A stretch of 64,000 nucleotides of DNA from assembly GCA_030715195.1 (NCBI GenBank), contig JAUYVI010000001.1, positions 186,001 through 250,000 of the forward strand, written 5' to 3'. The stretch's first letter is position 1. Each line of letters opens with the position of its first letter. This DNA is from Dongia sedimenti (GTDB lineage Bacteria > Pseudomonadota > Alphaproteobacteria > Dongiales > Dongiaceae). This document shows positions 15,633 to 23,018 of the stretch, one piece after another. The position numbers were made by a program, and so were the translations under genes. The notes beneath the pieces are model-generated. The model did no database searches. It saw only the letters and a list, made by a program, of their open reading frames with translations, and was not told the origin of the DNA.

Positions 15633-15935
15633 TCGCGGTGCCTTCTCTACTCTCTTCGACATAAGTCGGATGCCATCTCCTTTTTTCTTTGACTTCAGCC
15701 AATAAACACACTATAGTGTATCTCATTGGATCGCGGCGGCGGACAAGCTTCTCCTTGCAGAAAGCCCCGCTCATCGCCCGACCCTATCGTCTAGCGGACG
15801 TCACCCGCGAGAGCGGCCCCGTGCCGTGCCCGACAAGCCGCGTGATCTGGCGCCGGCCCGGGCATCCAAGCGGACAAGCCATCGACCGTCAGTGTGCCCC
15901 ACGTCGTGGGCACGTTCACCGTTGAGGCTTGAACC
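15633..15935 (+). other. Non-coding leader between cargo gene and capsid gene
   Basis: This 303-base stretch has no convincing gene. It holds a small hairpin and T-run (CGACATAAGTCG near 15657, T6 near 15681), the promoter at 15689-15717, and a hairpin just before the capsid start (GTGCCCCAC at 15894-15902 against GTGGGCAC at 15906-15913). The leader is therefore about 210 bases long. A 78-codon frame on the plus strand has the composition of noise. Confidence 0.55.
15689..15717 (+). promoter_or_regulatory. Late promoter copy 1, upstream of capsid gene
   Basis: TTGACT (15689-15694), 17 bases, TATAGT (15712-15717): near-consensus sigma70 promoter. Positions 15689-15719 match the sequence at 24167-24197 at 24 of 31 bases without gaps, including spacer bases (TTCAGC after the -35, ACA before the -10) that are not part of a sigma70 site. 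The -10 is embedded in the palindrome ACACTATAGTGT. Drives the capsid-to-neck genes. Confidence 0.75.
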
Positions 15936-16856
15936 ATGTCCGCCAATCTCATCAATCTCCGCACGATTCAGTTCTCCGACAAGTTCGCGCTGCTGTCGCA
16001 GCAATACGGCTCGCGCCTGCAGGGCCTGGTCGGCCAGGGCCAGTACCAGGGCAAGCAGGCATCGCCCGTCAACCAGGTGGCGCCGACCGCCGCGGTGCCG
16101 GTGACCGAGCGCTTCACGCCGATCGACCGGCAGGATGCGAATTTCGACCGGCGCTGGGTGTTCCCGCTGCCCTATGAGCATGCGCAGCTGGTCGACAAGT
16201 TCGACGAGCTGCAGATGCTCGGCGATCCGAAGCCTTCGCTGGTCATGAACGCGGCCAATGCGATGGGCCGCGCCAAGGACAACGTCATTCTCGGCGCCTT
16301 CTTCGCGACCGCGAAGACCGGCGAGCTTGCCTCCGGTTCGGTAGCCTTCGGCACCCAGCTCACCAGCGCCGGCGGACAGAACGTCTCGGTCCAGCACGGC
16401 GCGTCCGCGGCGACCAACCTGACCGTCGCCAAGCTGCGCGAGGTGGTGAAGGCCTTCCTGCAGAACAATGTCGATCTCGAGCGCGAGCAGATCACCGGCG
16501 CCTTGAACGCCAAGGCCCATGACTCGCTGCTGGGCGAGATCCAGGTCACCTCGATGGACTACCAGACCAAGCCGGTGCTGGAGGAGGGGCGAATCCGCCG
16601 CTTCATGGGCATCAACTTCGTGCTGACCGAGGAAGTGACCGGCAGCTGCCAGGGCACCGACGATCTCGGTGGCAGCAGCATCGGGATTCCGTTTTGGGTC
16701 AATTCCGGCATGCATCTCGGCGTCTGGGTGGACCAGACCACCAACATCACCCAGCGCACCGATCTCAAGCTCCAGCCCTGGCAGATCTACATGGACATGA
16801 TGGTCGGCGCGACCCGCATCGAAGAGAAGAAGGTCGTCCGCGTCTGGTGCCGTTGA
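15936..16856 (+). CDS. Major capsid protein
   Basis: 306 residues. The start (SANLINLRTIQFSDKFALLSQQYGSRLQGLV) and the PVTERFTPIDRQDANFDRRWVFP block are typical of the coat proteins of BPP-1-like podoviruses, which adopt an HK97-type fold. The E-loop-like region and the C-terminal ATRIEEKKVVRVWC strand are in place. Many copies form the icosahedral shell, with the scaffold encoded upstream. It is the first gene behind late promoter copy 1, with its own 5' hairpin, which fits the high expression needed. The gene looks intact. Confidence 0.85.
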   Translation: MSANLINLRTIQFSDKFALLSQQYGSRLQGLVGQGQYQGKQASPVNQVAPTAAVPVTERFTPIDRQDANFDRRWVFPLPYEHAQLVDKFDELQMLGDPKPSLVMNAANAMGRAKDNVILGAFFATAKTGELASGSVAFGTQLTSAGGQNVSVQHGASAATNLTVAKLREVVKAFLQNNVDLEREQITGALNAKAHDSLLGEIQVTSMDYQTKPVLEEGRIRRFMGINFVLTEEVTGSCQGTDDLGGSSIGIPFWVNSGMHLGVWVDQTTNITQRTDLKLQPWQIYMDMMVGATRIEEKKVVRVWCR

Positions 16857-16944
16857 TCGGCGCTCCCCGCGACTGACCCGAAGATCCTCACTGCAATCTC
16901 CCCTCTCGTAAGCCCGGTGGCATTCCGGCGAAAGGAACTCTCCC

Positions 16945-17439
16945 ATGGCGATCAACGCCTATAAGACTCTCTCCATCACCAATCTCGACGCGACGCCGAT
17001 CTTGCGCGCCAATCCCTGGGTGCATGGCGGCAACTCCAAGCAATTCGCCGGCACCGTCGAGGCGGTGACCGGCGATTCCATCGGCTCGACCTATCGCTTC
17101 TTCCGTGTCGGATCCTGGATGCGTCCGGTGTCGCTCACGCTGTTCTGCGATGCGCTGACCGGCGGCGCCGCCGATCTCGGCCTCTATCGCGCGGCGTCCG
17201 ATGGCGGCGCGGTGGTCAGCGCCGCGCTGTTCGCCTCGGCGCAGTCGATCGCAAGCGCCAATGCGACGGGCATCAATGCGCGCTTCGAGGCGGACGACGT
17301 CGCCAATGTCGAGAAGCGGATCTGGGAGCTGCTCGGCCTCACTGCCGATCCCAACCTGGAATACGACGTGGCGCTCACCCTGACCGCGGGCCTCACCGCC
17401 TCCGGCACGCTCGCCCTCCAGGGCACGTTCTCGTGGTGA
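16945..17439 (+). CDS. Probable capsid cement/decoration protein
   Basis: 164 residues, beta-rich throughout (AINAYKTLSITNLDATPIL at the start; DVALTLTAGLTASGTLALQGTF at the end), with the Gly/Ala/Thr content of jelly-roll or Ig-like virion proteins. It sits directly behind the capsid gene, the slot used for the cement protein in BPP-1-like phages. Such proteins bind the outside of the shell and stabilise it. The assignment is by position and fold impression. A purine-rich AAAGGA site precedes ATG 16945. Confidence 0.6.
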   Translation: MAINAYKTLSITNLDATPILRANPWVHGGNSKQFAGTVEAVTGDSIGSTYRFFRVGSWMRPVSLTLFCDALTGGAADLGLYRAASDGGAVVSAALFASAQSIASANATGINARFEADDVANVEKRIWELLGLTADPNLEYDVALTLTAGLTASGTLALQGTFSW

Positions 17440-17443
17440 TGCC

Positions 17444-17638
17444 ATGGCGATCCAGTACATCGGCATCAACCGCGGCCAGCAAAGCGGCGACGTGACCACC
17501 GGCGCCGCGACGACCGGCAAGCAGATCGAGCTCAGCGTCGATCTCGCCGCCAACGCGACCCGCAAGGAGGTCCTGGACAGTCTCGACAAGCTCCGGGACT
17601 TCATCGTCAACACCCGCGCGACGCCGTTCGCGCAATAG
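17444..17638 (+). CDS. Small phage virion-block protein
   Basis: 64 residues. It starts with a short beta-like segment (AIQYIGINRGQQSGDVTTGAATTGKQIELSVDL) and ends in a helix (RKEVLDSLDKLRDFIVNT). Small proteins of this form follow the decoration gene in many podovirus prophages and have no known role. It begins four bases after the previous stop and is clearly part of the same transcript. Confidence 0.65.
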   Translation: MAIQYIGINRGQQSGDVTTGAATTGKQIELSVDLAANATRKEVLDSLDKLRDFIVNTRATPFAQ

Positions 17639-17650
17639 CGAGAATCGCCC

Positions 17651-18259
17651 ATGGCCTCCCAGACCGCGATCTGCAACCGGGCGCTCGAATGCCTGGGCGA
17701 TGCGCCGATCGTCTCGATCGAGGACGACACCAAGCAGGCGAAGGCGCTGCGGCGCGTCTACGACAACACCCGCCGCGCCTTCCTCTGCGACCATCCCTGG
17801 CACTTCGCCAAGAAGCGGGCATCGCTGCCCGCTTCCGCGGCGGCGCCGGCCTGGGGATTCAGCCGCGGCTATCCGGTTCCGGCCGACTTCCTGCGCCTGC
17901 TCGCCGTCAAGAACGGGCCGGATTTCAGCCTGGAAGCGGATGCGGCGGGTTCGCAGTGGATCCTGAGCGACGCCGCGGCGCCGCTCGAGATTCTCTATCT
18001 CACCGATGTGACCGATGCGGGCCGCCTTCCGCCGCATGCGGTCGAGGCCCTGGCGCGCTGGCTGGCCTATGACCTGGTCGAAGACCTGACGCAGTCCAAC
18101 ACCAAGAAACAGGACGCCGCCCAGGCGCTGGCGATCGCGCTGACCCGGGCGAAGCGGATCAACGGTATGCAGAAGCAGCCGGAACCCTATCCGGCCTTCT
18201 CCTTCCTGCAGGCCCGCGATCAATCGATCCAGTTCCCGATCCTGACGAAGGATGGCTAA
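17651..18259 (+). CDS. T7 gp11-like neck (tail tubular A / adaptor) protein
   Basis: 202 residues. The N-terminus ASQTAICNRALECLGDAPI, then KALRRVYDNTRRAFLCDHPWHFAKKR, is the well-conserved opening of tail tubular protein A homologues, in which a helix bundle forms the adaptor ring under the portal. The SRGYPVPADFLRLL segment is another family feature. The protein closes the filled head and links portal to nozzle. It lies immediately before the nozzle gene, as gp11 precedes gp12 in T7. Confidence 0.8.
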   Translation: MASQTAICNRALECLGDAPIVSIEDDTKQAKALRRVYDNTRRAFLCDHPWHFAKKRASLPASAAAPAWGFSRGYPVPADFLRLLAVKNGPDFSLEADAAGSQWILSDAAAPLEILYLTDVTDAGRLPPHAVEALARWLAYDLVEDLTQSNTKKQDAAQALAIALTRAKRINGMQKQPEPYPAFSFLQARDQSIQFPILTKDG

Positions 18260-18264
18260 CGCGC

Positions 18265-21045
18265 ATGGTCAGAGCTTCACCCAACTTCAACGCCTTCGAT
18301 GCCGGCGAGTTCGCGCCGATCACCGAAGGCCGCACGGATCTCTCGCGCTACGGATTCGCCTGCCGGATCCTGGAGAACTTCATGCCGCGCGTGATCGGTC
18401 CGGCCTCCAGGCGACCGGGCACGTCGTTCATTGCCTCGACGCGCTATCCGGACAAGGACGCGCTGCTGGTCCGCTTCGAATACTCGACCGAGCAGGCCTA
18501 TGTGCTGGAGTTCGGCGATCTCTACGTGCGGTTCTACCGCAATGACGGCCCATTGCTGGAGGGCAACAAGACCATCAGCGGCGCCACGGCGGCTAACCCG
18601 GTTGTCCTCACGATCACCGCCCATGGCTACAGCAACGGCGATGATATCGAGGTCAGCGGCATCGCCGGCATGGTGCAGCTGAACGGCCGCAGGTTCCGGG
18701 TCGCGAACAAGACCGCCAACACGGTGGAGCTCACCGACCAGCACGGCGGCGCGATCGACGGCGTCGGCTATTCCGCCTATGTGTCGGGCGGCACGGCGGC
18801 GCGGGTTTATACCCTGACGACCACCTACCAGGAGGCCGATCTCGCGCAGCTGAAGTTCGCGCAGTCGGCGGACATTCTCTACATCGCCCATACCGAATAC
18901 GTGCCGCGCAAGCTGCAGCGCTACGGCGCCACCAACTGGGTGCTGTCGCAGATCGACTTCCAGGACGGTCCGTATCTCCCGGTCAACAGCGCGCAGACCA
19001 CGCTGACGCCCTCGGCGGCCTCGGGCGCGGGCATCACGATCTCATCCGCGACCTCGATCGCCGTCACCGGCGCCGCCAACAACGGTGCCGGTGCGATCCG
19101 CATCACCTCCGCCAATCACGGCTGGAAGACCGGCGACAAGATCGACATCACCGGCGTCACGGGCACGACGGAAGCCAACGCCACCTGGACCATCACCCGT
19201 GTCAACGCCAATACCTACGACCTGAACGGCTCCACCTTCGTCAATGCCTATGGCAGCGGCGGCACGGCGAGGCCGCACATCTTCGAAGCGACCGATCTCG
19301 GGCGGCTGATCCGGATCCAGCATTCGAGCACCTGGGGCTACGCCAAGATCACGGCCTATTCCTCTGCCGTGCAGGTGACCGCCGACGTGCTCAGCAATTT
19401 CGGCGGCACCACGGCGTCGAGTGCCTGGCGGCTCGGCCTCTACAGCCAGGGCGGCGGCTATCCCAGCTGTGTCACCTTCTATGAAGGGCGCTTGTTCTGG
19501 GGCGGCTGTCCGCTGACGCCGACGCGGGTCGATGGCTCGATGTCGTCGAACTACGAGACCTTCTCGCCCTCGTCGACCGCCAGCGTTGTCGCCGACGACA
19601 ATGCGGTCGCCTATCCGCTGGATTCCGGCGACGTCAACAACGTGCTCTGGATGAAGGATGACGAGAAGGGGCTGCTGGTCGGCACCAAGGGCGGCGAATG
19701 GGTGGTGCGGGCCAACACGCTGAACGGCGCGCTGACTCCGACCAACGTCAAGGCGACCCGCGCCACCACCTACGGCTCCTACGAAGGTTCGCAGCCGGTG
19801 CGCACCGGCAAGGACATCATTTTCGTGCAGCGGAAGCGGCGCAAGATCCGCAACCTCAACTACACCTACGAGATCGACGGCTTCAACGCCGGCGATCTCA
19901 CCATCCTCTCCGGCCATATCGGGCGATTGGAGTTCGGCCAGCTCGCCTTCCAGTCGGAGCCGGAGGGTTGGGTCTGGATGACCCGCGGCGACGGCCAGCT
20001 CCCGGTCCTCACCTATGACCGCGACGAGCAGAAGATCGGCTGGTCGCGCCAGATCATGGGCGGCTACCAGGACGCGGCGCGCCGCCGGCCGCCGATCGTG
20101 CGCTCGGTCTGCTCGATCCCCGATCCCAACGACGCGCGCGACGAGGTCTGGCTGATCGTGCAGCGGATGATCAACGGCAGGACCGAACGCTATGTCGAGC
20201 TGTTCGCCCCGGAATGGGAGAACTCCGACGACCAGGAACAGGCCTTCTACGTCGATTCCGGCCTGATCTTCGACGGCCGCCAGGCGCAGAGTTTGCAGCC
20301 CGGGGCCGGCGCCACGGTGAAGGGCACGAACGGGGTGCCCTTCACCGCCGGCGGCGCGGTGTTCCAGCCGACCGATGTCGGCCGCGAGATCTCGATGCGC
20401 TGGTTCGACTTCACCGCCTTGGATCCGGAAGACCCGGCGATCCAGGGCGCCTGGGTCTCGGCCAAGGCGCGCATCACCGGCTATGTCTCCGCGACGCAAG
20501 TGACGGCGACCATCCTCGCCGCTTGGCCGAATCTCGATTTGGTCGCCGCCAACGGCTGGCGGCTCTCCGCCGGCGCGCTTTCCAACCTCTGGCATCTCGA
20601 GGGCGAGACCATCACCGTCAACGCCGAGGGCGCCACGCATCCCGACGTCACCGTCGTCAACGGCCGCGCGCCGCTGACCCGGGCGGTCGGCTATGCGGTG
20701 GCCGGGCTCAAATACAATTCGCGGCTCCAGACCATGCGGATCGAGGCCGGCGCCGCCGACGGCACCGCGCAGGCGAAGGTGAAGCGCATCAACGAGGTCA
20801 CCTTCCGTGTGCTGCAGAGCCTGGGCGGCGAGGCGGGGCCGGACTTCACCAACATGGTGCCGCTCAAGTACCGCACCACGACGATCCCGATGGGCGAGCC
20901 GCCGCCGATCGGCGACGACGACTGCCGCGTGCTCTGGGAGAAGGGCTACGAGACCAAAGGCCGCATCGCGCTCCGCCAATCGGCGCCGTTCCCGATGACC
21001 GTGATCGCGGTGCTCCCGCAGGTCACCACCTACGACAAAGGGTGA
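18265..21045 (+). CDS. T7 gp12-like nozzle (tail tubular B) protein with FCCH-like inserts
   Basis: 926 residues. The N-terminus (PNFNAFDAGEFAPITEGRTDL, ENFMPRVIGPASRRPGT) and the C-terminal propeller-like region are typical of podovirus nozzle proteins. Two inserted repeats are visible: ITAHGYSNGDDIEVSGI...NGRRFRVANKTANTVEL at about residues 112-155 and ITSANHGWKTGDKIDITGVTG...WTITRVNANTYDLNG at about 278-325. Both follow the GxxxGDxIxIxGxxG...NxTxTVTxVxxxTFxL pattern of FCCH-like beta domains often seen in phage tails. The protein forms the tail tube end and gates DNA exit; inserts probably project outward. It is the longest gene in the prophage and appears intact. Confidence 0.85.
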   Translation: MVRASPNFNAFDAGEFAPITEGRTDLSRYGFACRILENFMPRVIGPASRRPGTSFIASTRYPDKDALLVRFEYSTEQAYVLEFGDLYVRFYRNDGPLLEGNKTISGATAANPVVLTITAHGYSNGDDIEVSGIAGMVQLNGRRFRVANKTANTVELTDQHGGAIDGVGYSAYVSGGTAARVYTLTTTYQEADLAQLKFAQSADILYIAHTEYVPRKLQRYGATNWVLSQIDFQDGPYLPVNSAQTTLTPSAASGAGITISSATSIAVTGAANNGAGAIRITSANHGWKTGDKIDITGVTGTTEANATWTITRVNANTYDLNGSTFVNAYGSGGTARPHIFEATDLGRLIRIQHSSTWGYAKITAYSSAVQVTADVLSNFGGTTASSAWRLGLYSQGGGYPSCVTFYEGRLFWGGCPLTPTRVDGSMSSNYETFSPSSTASVVADDNAVAYPLDSGDVNNVLWMKDDEKGLLVGTKGGEWVVRANTLNGALTPTNVKATRATTYGSYEGSQPVRTGKDIIFVQRKRRKIRNLNYTYEIDGFNAGDLTILSGHIGRLEFGQLAFQSEPEGWVWMTRGDGQLPVLTYDRDEQKIGWSRQIMGGYQDAARRRPPIVRSVCSIPDPNDARDEVWLIVQRMINGRTERYVELFAPEWENSDDQEQAFYVDSGLIFDGRQAQSLQPGAGATVKGTNGVPFTAGGAVFQPTDVGREISMRWFDFTALDPEDPAIQGAWVSAKARITGYVSATQVTATILAAWPNLDLVAANGWRLSAGALSNLWHLEGETITVNAEGATHPDVTVVNGRAPLTRAVGYAVAGLKYNSRLQTMRIEAGAADGTAQAKVKRINEVTFRVLQSLGGEAGPDFTNMVPLKYRTTTIPMGEPPPIGDDDCRVLWEKGYETKGRIALRQSAPFPMTVIAVLPQVTTYDKG

Positions 21046-21830
21046 TGGGAATGCAGATCGAGCCCTACCAGCCCCGACACCTGCACGAACTCGCCCTGCA
21101 GCCGCACCAGCAGCATCTCGGCGTGGCTTTGCGCGAGCACGGCTGGGCCGAACAGGTGGCCGATGCCGGCCCCTGCTGGACCGCGCTCGCCGATGGCGAG
21201 CCGATCGCCTGCGCCGGCTTCCAGGAATGCTGGGCAGGCCGCGCCATCGCCTGGGCGATCCTCGCCGAGACGGCCGGCCGGCACATGCCGGCGCTGACCC
21301 GCGCGGTGCGCCGCGCGCTCGCGCTGCATCCGGCGGAGCGTATCGAGGCGCAGGCGCTGGTCGGTTTCGCGCCTGCCGCTCGCTGGGCGCGGCTGCTCGG
21401 CTTCGTGCCGGAGACGGTGCTGCGGCGATTCCACCAGGGGCGCGACTACCAGGCGTTTGTGCTGCTCAAGGACGGCGCGGACGAGGGCGCCGCGCGCGCC
21501 CCATCAATCATGCATGAACCGGTTGATCGACAGCGCGGTGGAATAGGCAAGGACGATGTTGAGCAGCACGAAGAGCCAAAAGAACGAACCACCGAGATAC
21601 AGGGCGGCGAACAGGTTGACGGCGATCGTCGCCACCGGAACCAGAACCAGCACCCAATTGCGGCTCGGTATGAAAAAGCCGACCACGAAGCCGGCGGCGA
21701 GGGACAGGACGTAACTCATCCGTATGATCTCGATACAAACTCAACCCCGACGGGTAGGCCGCCATTATTGGAGCCGAACGCGGGCGCCGACAAGATCTCA
21801 ATGCCGATGCTGAAGGGCGGTTTCGCATGA
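21045..21830 (+). CDS. T7 gp13/GNAT-fold-like phage protein with abnormal C-terminal extension
   Basis: 261 residues from ATG 21045 (ATG 21051 has better ribosome-site spacing). Residues 1-150 resemble the gp13-type GNAT-fold proteins that follow the nozzle gene in T7-like phages: PCWTALADGEPIACAGFQECWAGRAIAWAIL, then helix-rich HPAERIEAQALVGF and WARLLGFVPE. From about residue 152 the frame runs through sequence that on the other strand encodes a credible two-helix membrane protein (21504-21719). The product there is hydrophilic (DRRHRNQNQHPIAARYEKA) and unlike the front part. The stop overlaps the next start as ATGA. Either the gene tolerates an antisense insertion or its true stop was lost. 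Confidence 0.65.
   Translation: MGMQIEPYQPRHLHELALQPHQQHLGVALREHGWAEQVADAGPCWTALADGEPIACAGFQECWAGRAIAWAILAETAGRHMPALTRAVRRALALHPAERIEAQALVGFAPAARWARLLGFVPETVLRRFHQGRDYQAFVLLKDGADEGAARAPSIMHEPVDRQRGGIGKDDVEQHEEPKERTTEIQGGEQVDGDRRHRNQNQHPIAARYEKADHEAGGEGQDVTHPYDLDTNSTPTGRPPLLEPNAGADKISMPMLKGGFA
21504..21719 (-). CDS. Antisense two-helix membrane protein, probable cargo
   Basis: 71 residues from ATG 21719 on the strand opposite to the late genes. Two hydrophobic segments are clear: YVLSLAAGFVVGFFI near 3-17 and WVLVLVPVATIAVNLFAAL with FFWLFVLLNIVLAY behind it, interrupted by only a few polar residues. Such an ordered hydrophobic pattern is unlikely for a chance antisense frame in this GC-rich setting. 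A rough TTGAGT box lies upstream, but promoter and ribosome site are weak. Superinfection exclusion proteins of phages are often small membrane proteins of this kind; this is inference. It is completely inside the 3' part of the gp13-like frame. Confidence 0.55.
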   Translation of the reverse strand: MSYVLSLAAGFVVGFFIPSRNWVLVLVPVATIAVNLFAALYLGGSFFWLFVLLNIVLAYSTALSINRFMHD

Positions 21831-22357
21831 CCTGGGTCCCTATCGCAGCCGCGGCGGTTCAGGCGGTCGGTTCCGTCGTCTCCGGCGTCTCGCAATACAG
21901 CCAGGCGAAGAGCCAGGCGGCCTATGCGCAGACCAATGCCGGGCTTGCCGAGCAGCAGGCGGAGTCTCAAGCCCAGGCAATCCGTGAAAAGGCGCGTCGC
22001 CTGTCCGGCCAGAACCGCGCCGCAATCGGCGCTTCCGGCGTCGATCTCGCAGGCTCTTTCCTCGATGCGCTCGCCGACAGCGACATCGACGCCGAGCTCG
22101 ATGCGCAGACCGCGCTCTGGAACGGCAAAGTCGAGGCAGCGAATTATCGCGCCCAGGCTGAGGCCTCAAAGGCTGCCGGCAGCAGCGCGCTGGTGGGTGG
22201 TCTCTTCGGTGCAGGCACATCCGCGATCTCAGGCTATGCCAACTGGTACGACGCGAAGGCGCGGGACGACATCAGAAGGAAGCTGACCACCGGTCCGGAA
22301 GGGCCCAGCTACGGACCACGCTACCCAAGCCCGAATGCCCACAGCGGAGGCTTCTGA
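21827..22357 (+). CDS. T7 gp14-like internal virion protein
   Basis: 176 residues. The opening TWVPIAAAAVQAVGSVVSGVSQYSQ is an amphipathic/hydrophobic helix, followed by a long Ala/Gln-rich helix (AEQQAESQAQAIREKARRL) and the conserved GQNRAAIGASGVDLAGSFLDAL segment of gp14-type core proteins. A second glycine-rich hydrophobic segment (LVGGLFGAGTSAISGY) follows. These proteins are ejected with the DNA and form part of the trans-envelope channel. Order (gp12, gp13, gp14) is as in T7. Gene complete; three bases separate it from the next. Confidence 0.75.
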   Translation: MTWVPIAAAAVQAVGSVVSGVSQYSQAKSQAAYAQTNAGLAEQQAESQAQAIREKARRLSGQNRAAIGASGVDLAGSFLDALADSDIDAELDAQTALWNGKVEAANYRAQAEASKAAGSSALVGGLFGAGTSAISGYANWYDAKARDDIRRKLTTGPEGPSYGPRYPSPNAHSGGF

Positions 22358-22359
22358 GA

Positions 22360-22836
22360 ATGGCAGATTTCCAGGCGTGGGACCGGCAACTGCTGCCGCA
22401 AGGTGGGCCCGTTGCGCCACAAACCGGCCCGAACCTCGCCGATGCCTTCGGCAAAGGCACATCCGATCTCGTCACCAGCGCCGCTGGCGCCGTTGAATCC
22501 ATCCGGAAGACCGACGACTGGCGGGCCGAGAAGGAATGGGACATCGACAAGCCGAAGGCGGCCATGATGTTCACCGATATGCAACTGGCGTTGCTGAAGG
22601 GGGCGCCAGACATAAAGGCCCAATCGGGCGAGAACCTTGCCAACTACCCTGAGAAGATCGACGCGTTCATCGGAAAGCTCACCGAGGAGAAGCTGAAGGA
22701 CATTACAAGCCCGCAATGGCGGAACTACATCCTCGAAAGCGCCGCGACGCTTCGCAAGGAGATGGTGGGAAAGGCGATCGCTTCATCCAGAGCATCGTCC
22801 GCCAGTACCGCACGGCCGCCCAGACCCAGATCATGA
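22360..22836 (+). CDS. Internal virion protein N-terminal part, cut short (zero frame)
   Basis: 158 residues as read. MADFQAWDRQLLPQGGP and the repeated Lys/Glu/Asp helices (DWRAEKEWDIDKPKAAMM, EKIDAFIGKLTEEKLKD) are typical for the start of the large gp15/gp16-class core proteins, which are normally many hundreds of residues long. Here the frame decays after residue 138 into Ser/Arg/Pro noise and stops. At that exact place a GGGAAAG heptamer, phased as G-GGA-AAG, would allow a -1 shift into a sensible frame that ends at 22928, giving about 189 residues. Even so the product is far shorter than the family, and the Fic module begins twenty bases later. A truncated remnant is the likeliest state. 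Confidence 0.6.
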   Translation: MADFQAWDRQLLPQGGPVAPQTGPNLADAFGKGTSDLVTSAAGAVESIRKTDDWRAEKEWDIDKPKAAMMFTDMQLALLKGAPDIKAQSGENLANYPEKIDAFIGKLTEEKLKDITSPQWRNYILESAATLRKEMVGKAIASSRASSASTARPPRPRS

Positions 22837-22928
22837 ACGATCCGCGGTTCAAGGATTTCGCCGGCTATGTGCGGCGCATGCAGGCGATGGGGCCGAGGGC
22901 GCAGCCGGAGCCGGTCCGCGGAGAATAG
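22767..22928 (+). other. GGGAAAG slippery heptamer and -1 frame extension
   Basis: GGGAAAG spans 22767-22773 and is read in the zero frame as GTG GGA AAG, the X-XXY-YYZ phase needed for -1 slippage. The same heptamer drives the G-GT frameshift of phage lambda. In the -1 frame the message continues GDRFIQSIVRQYRTAAQ and on to a TGA at 22926-22928, a plausible helical sequence. A stem GGCGAT/ATCGTC lies right behind the site. A random indel in the G/A run would look similar. Confidence 0.45.
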
Positions 22929-22948
22929 CTCCACGATCTACGCATAAA

Positions 22949-23016
22949 CTGCGGAGATTAAACGCTTCCGTTGCGGAGAATATCCCGTATAATCTCCGCA
23001 GTATCTGCGGAGATTA
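22949..23016. promoter_or_regulatory. Operator array and promoter of the Fic gene
   Basis: The 12-mer CTGCGGAGATTA occurs three times without mismatch: direct at 22949-22960, inverted at 22990-23001 and direct at 23005-23016. A two-mismatch copy, TTGCGGAGAATA, lies at 22971-22982. The last two perfect copies form a 27-base palindrome with a three-base centre. A TATAAT (22988-22993) overlaps the inverted copy. Start codon at 23019 is three bases behind the last copy. The winged-helix end of the Fic protein is the obvious candidate ligand. Confidence 0.75.
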
Positions 23017-23018
23017 TC

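Noticed and set aside
15689..15925. 78-codon frame between cargo gene and capsid
   Set aside because: No ribosome site, no domain, overlaps a strong promoter, and composition resembles random GC-rich DNA.
20214..21044. Upstream 277 codons of the long frame that includes the gp13-like protein
   Set aside because: This part is an out-of-frame reading of the nozzle gene with Arg/Gly-rich noise; the real gene starts at 21045 or 21051.
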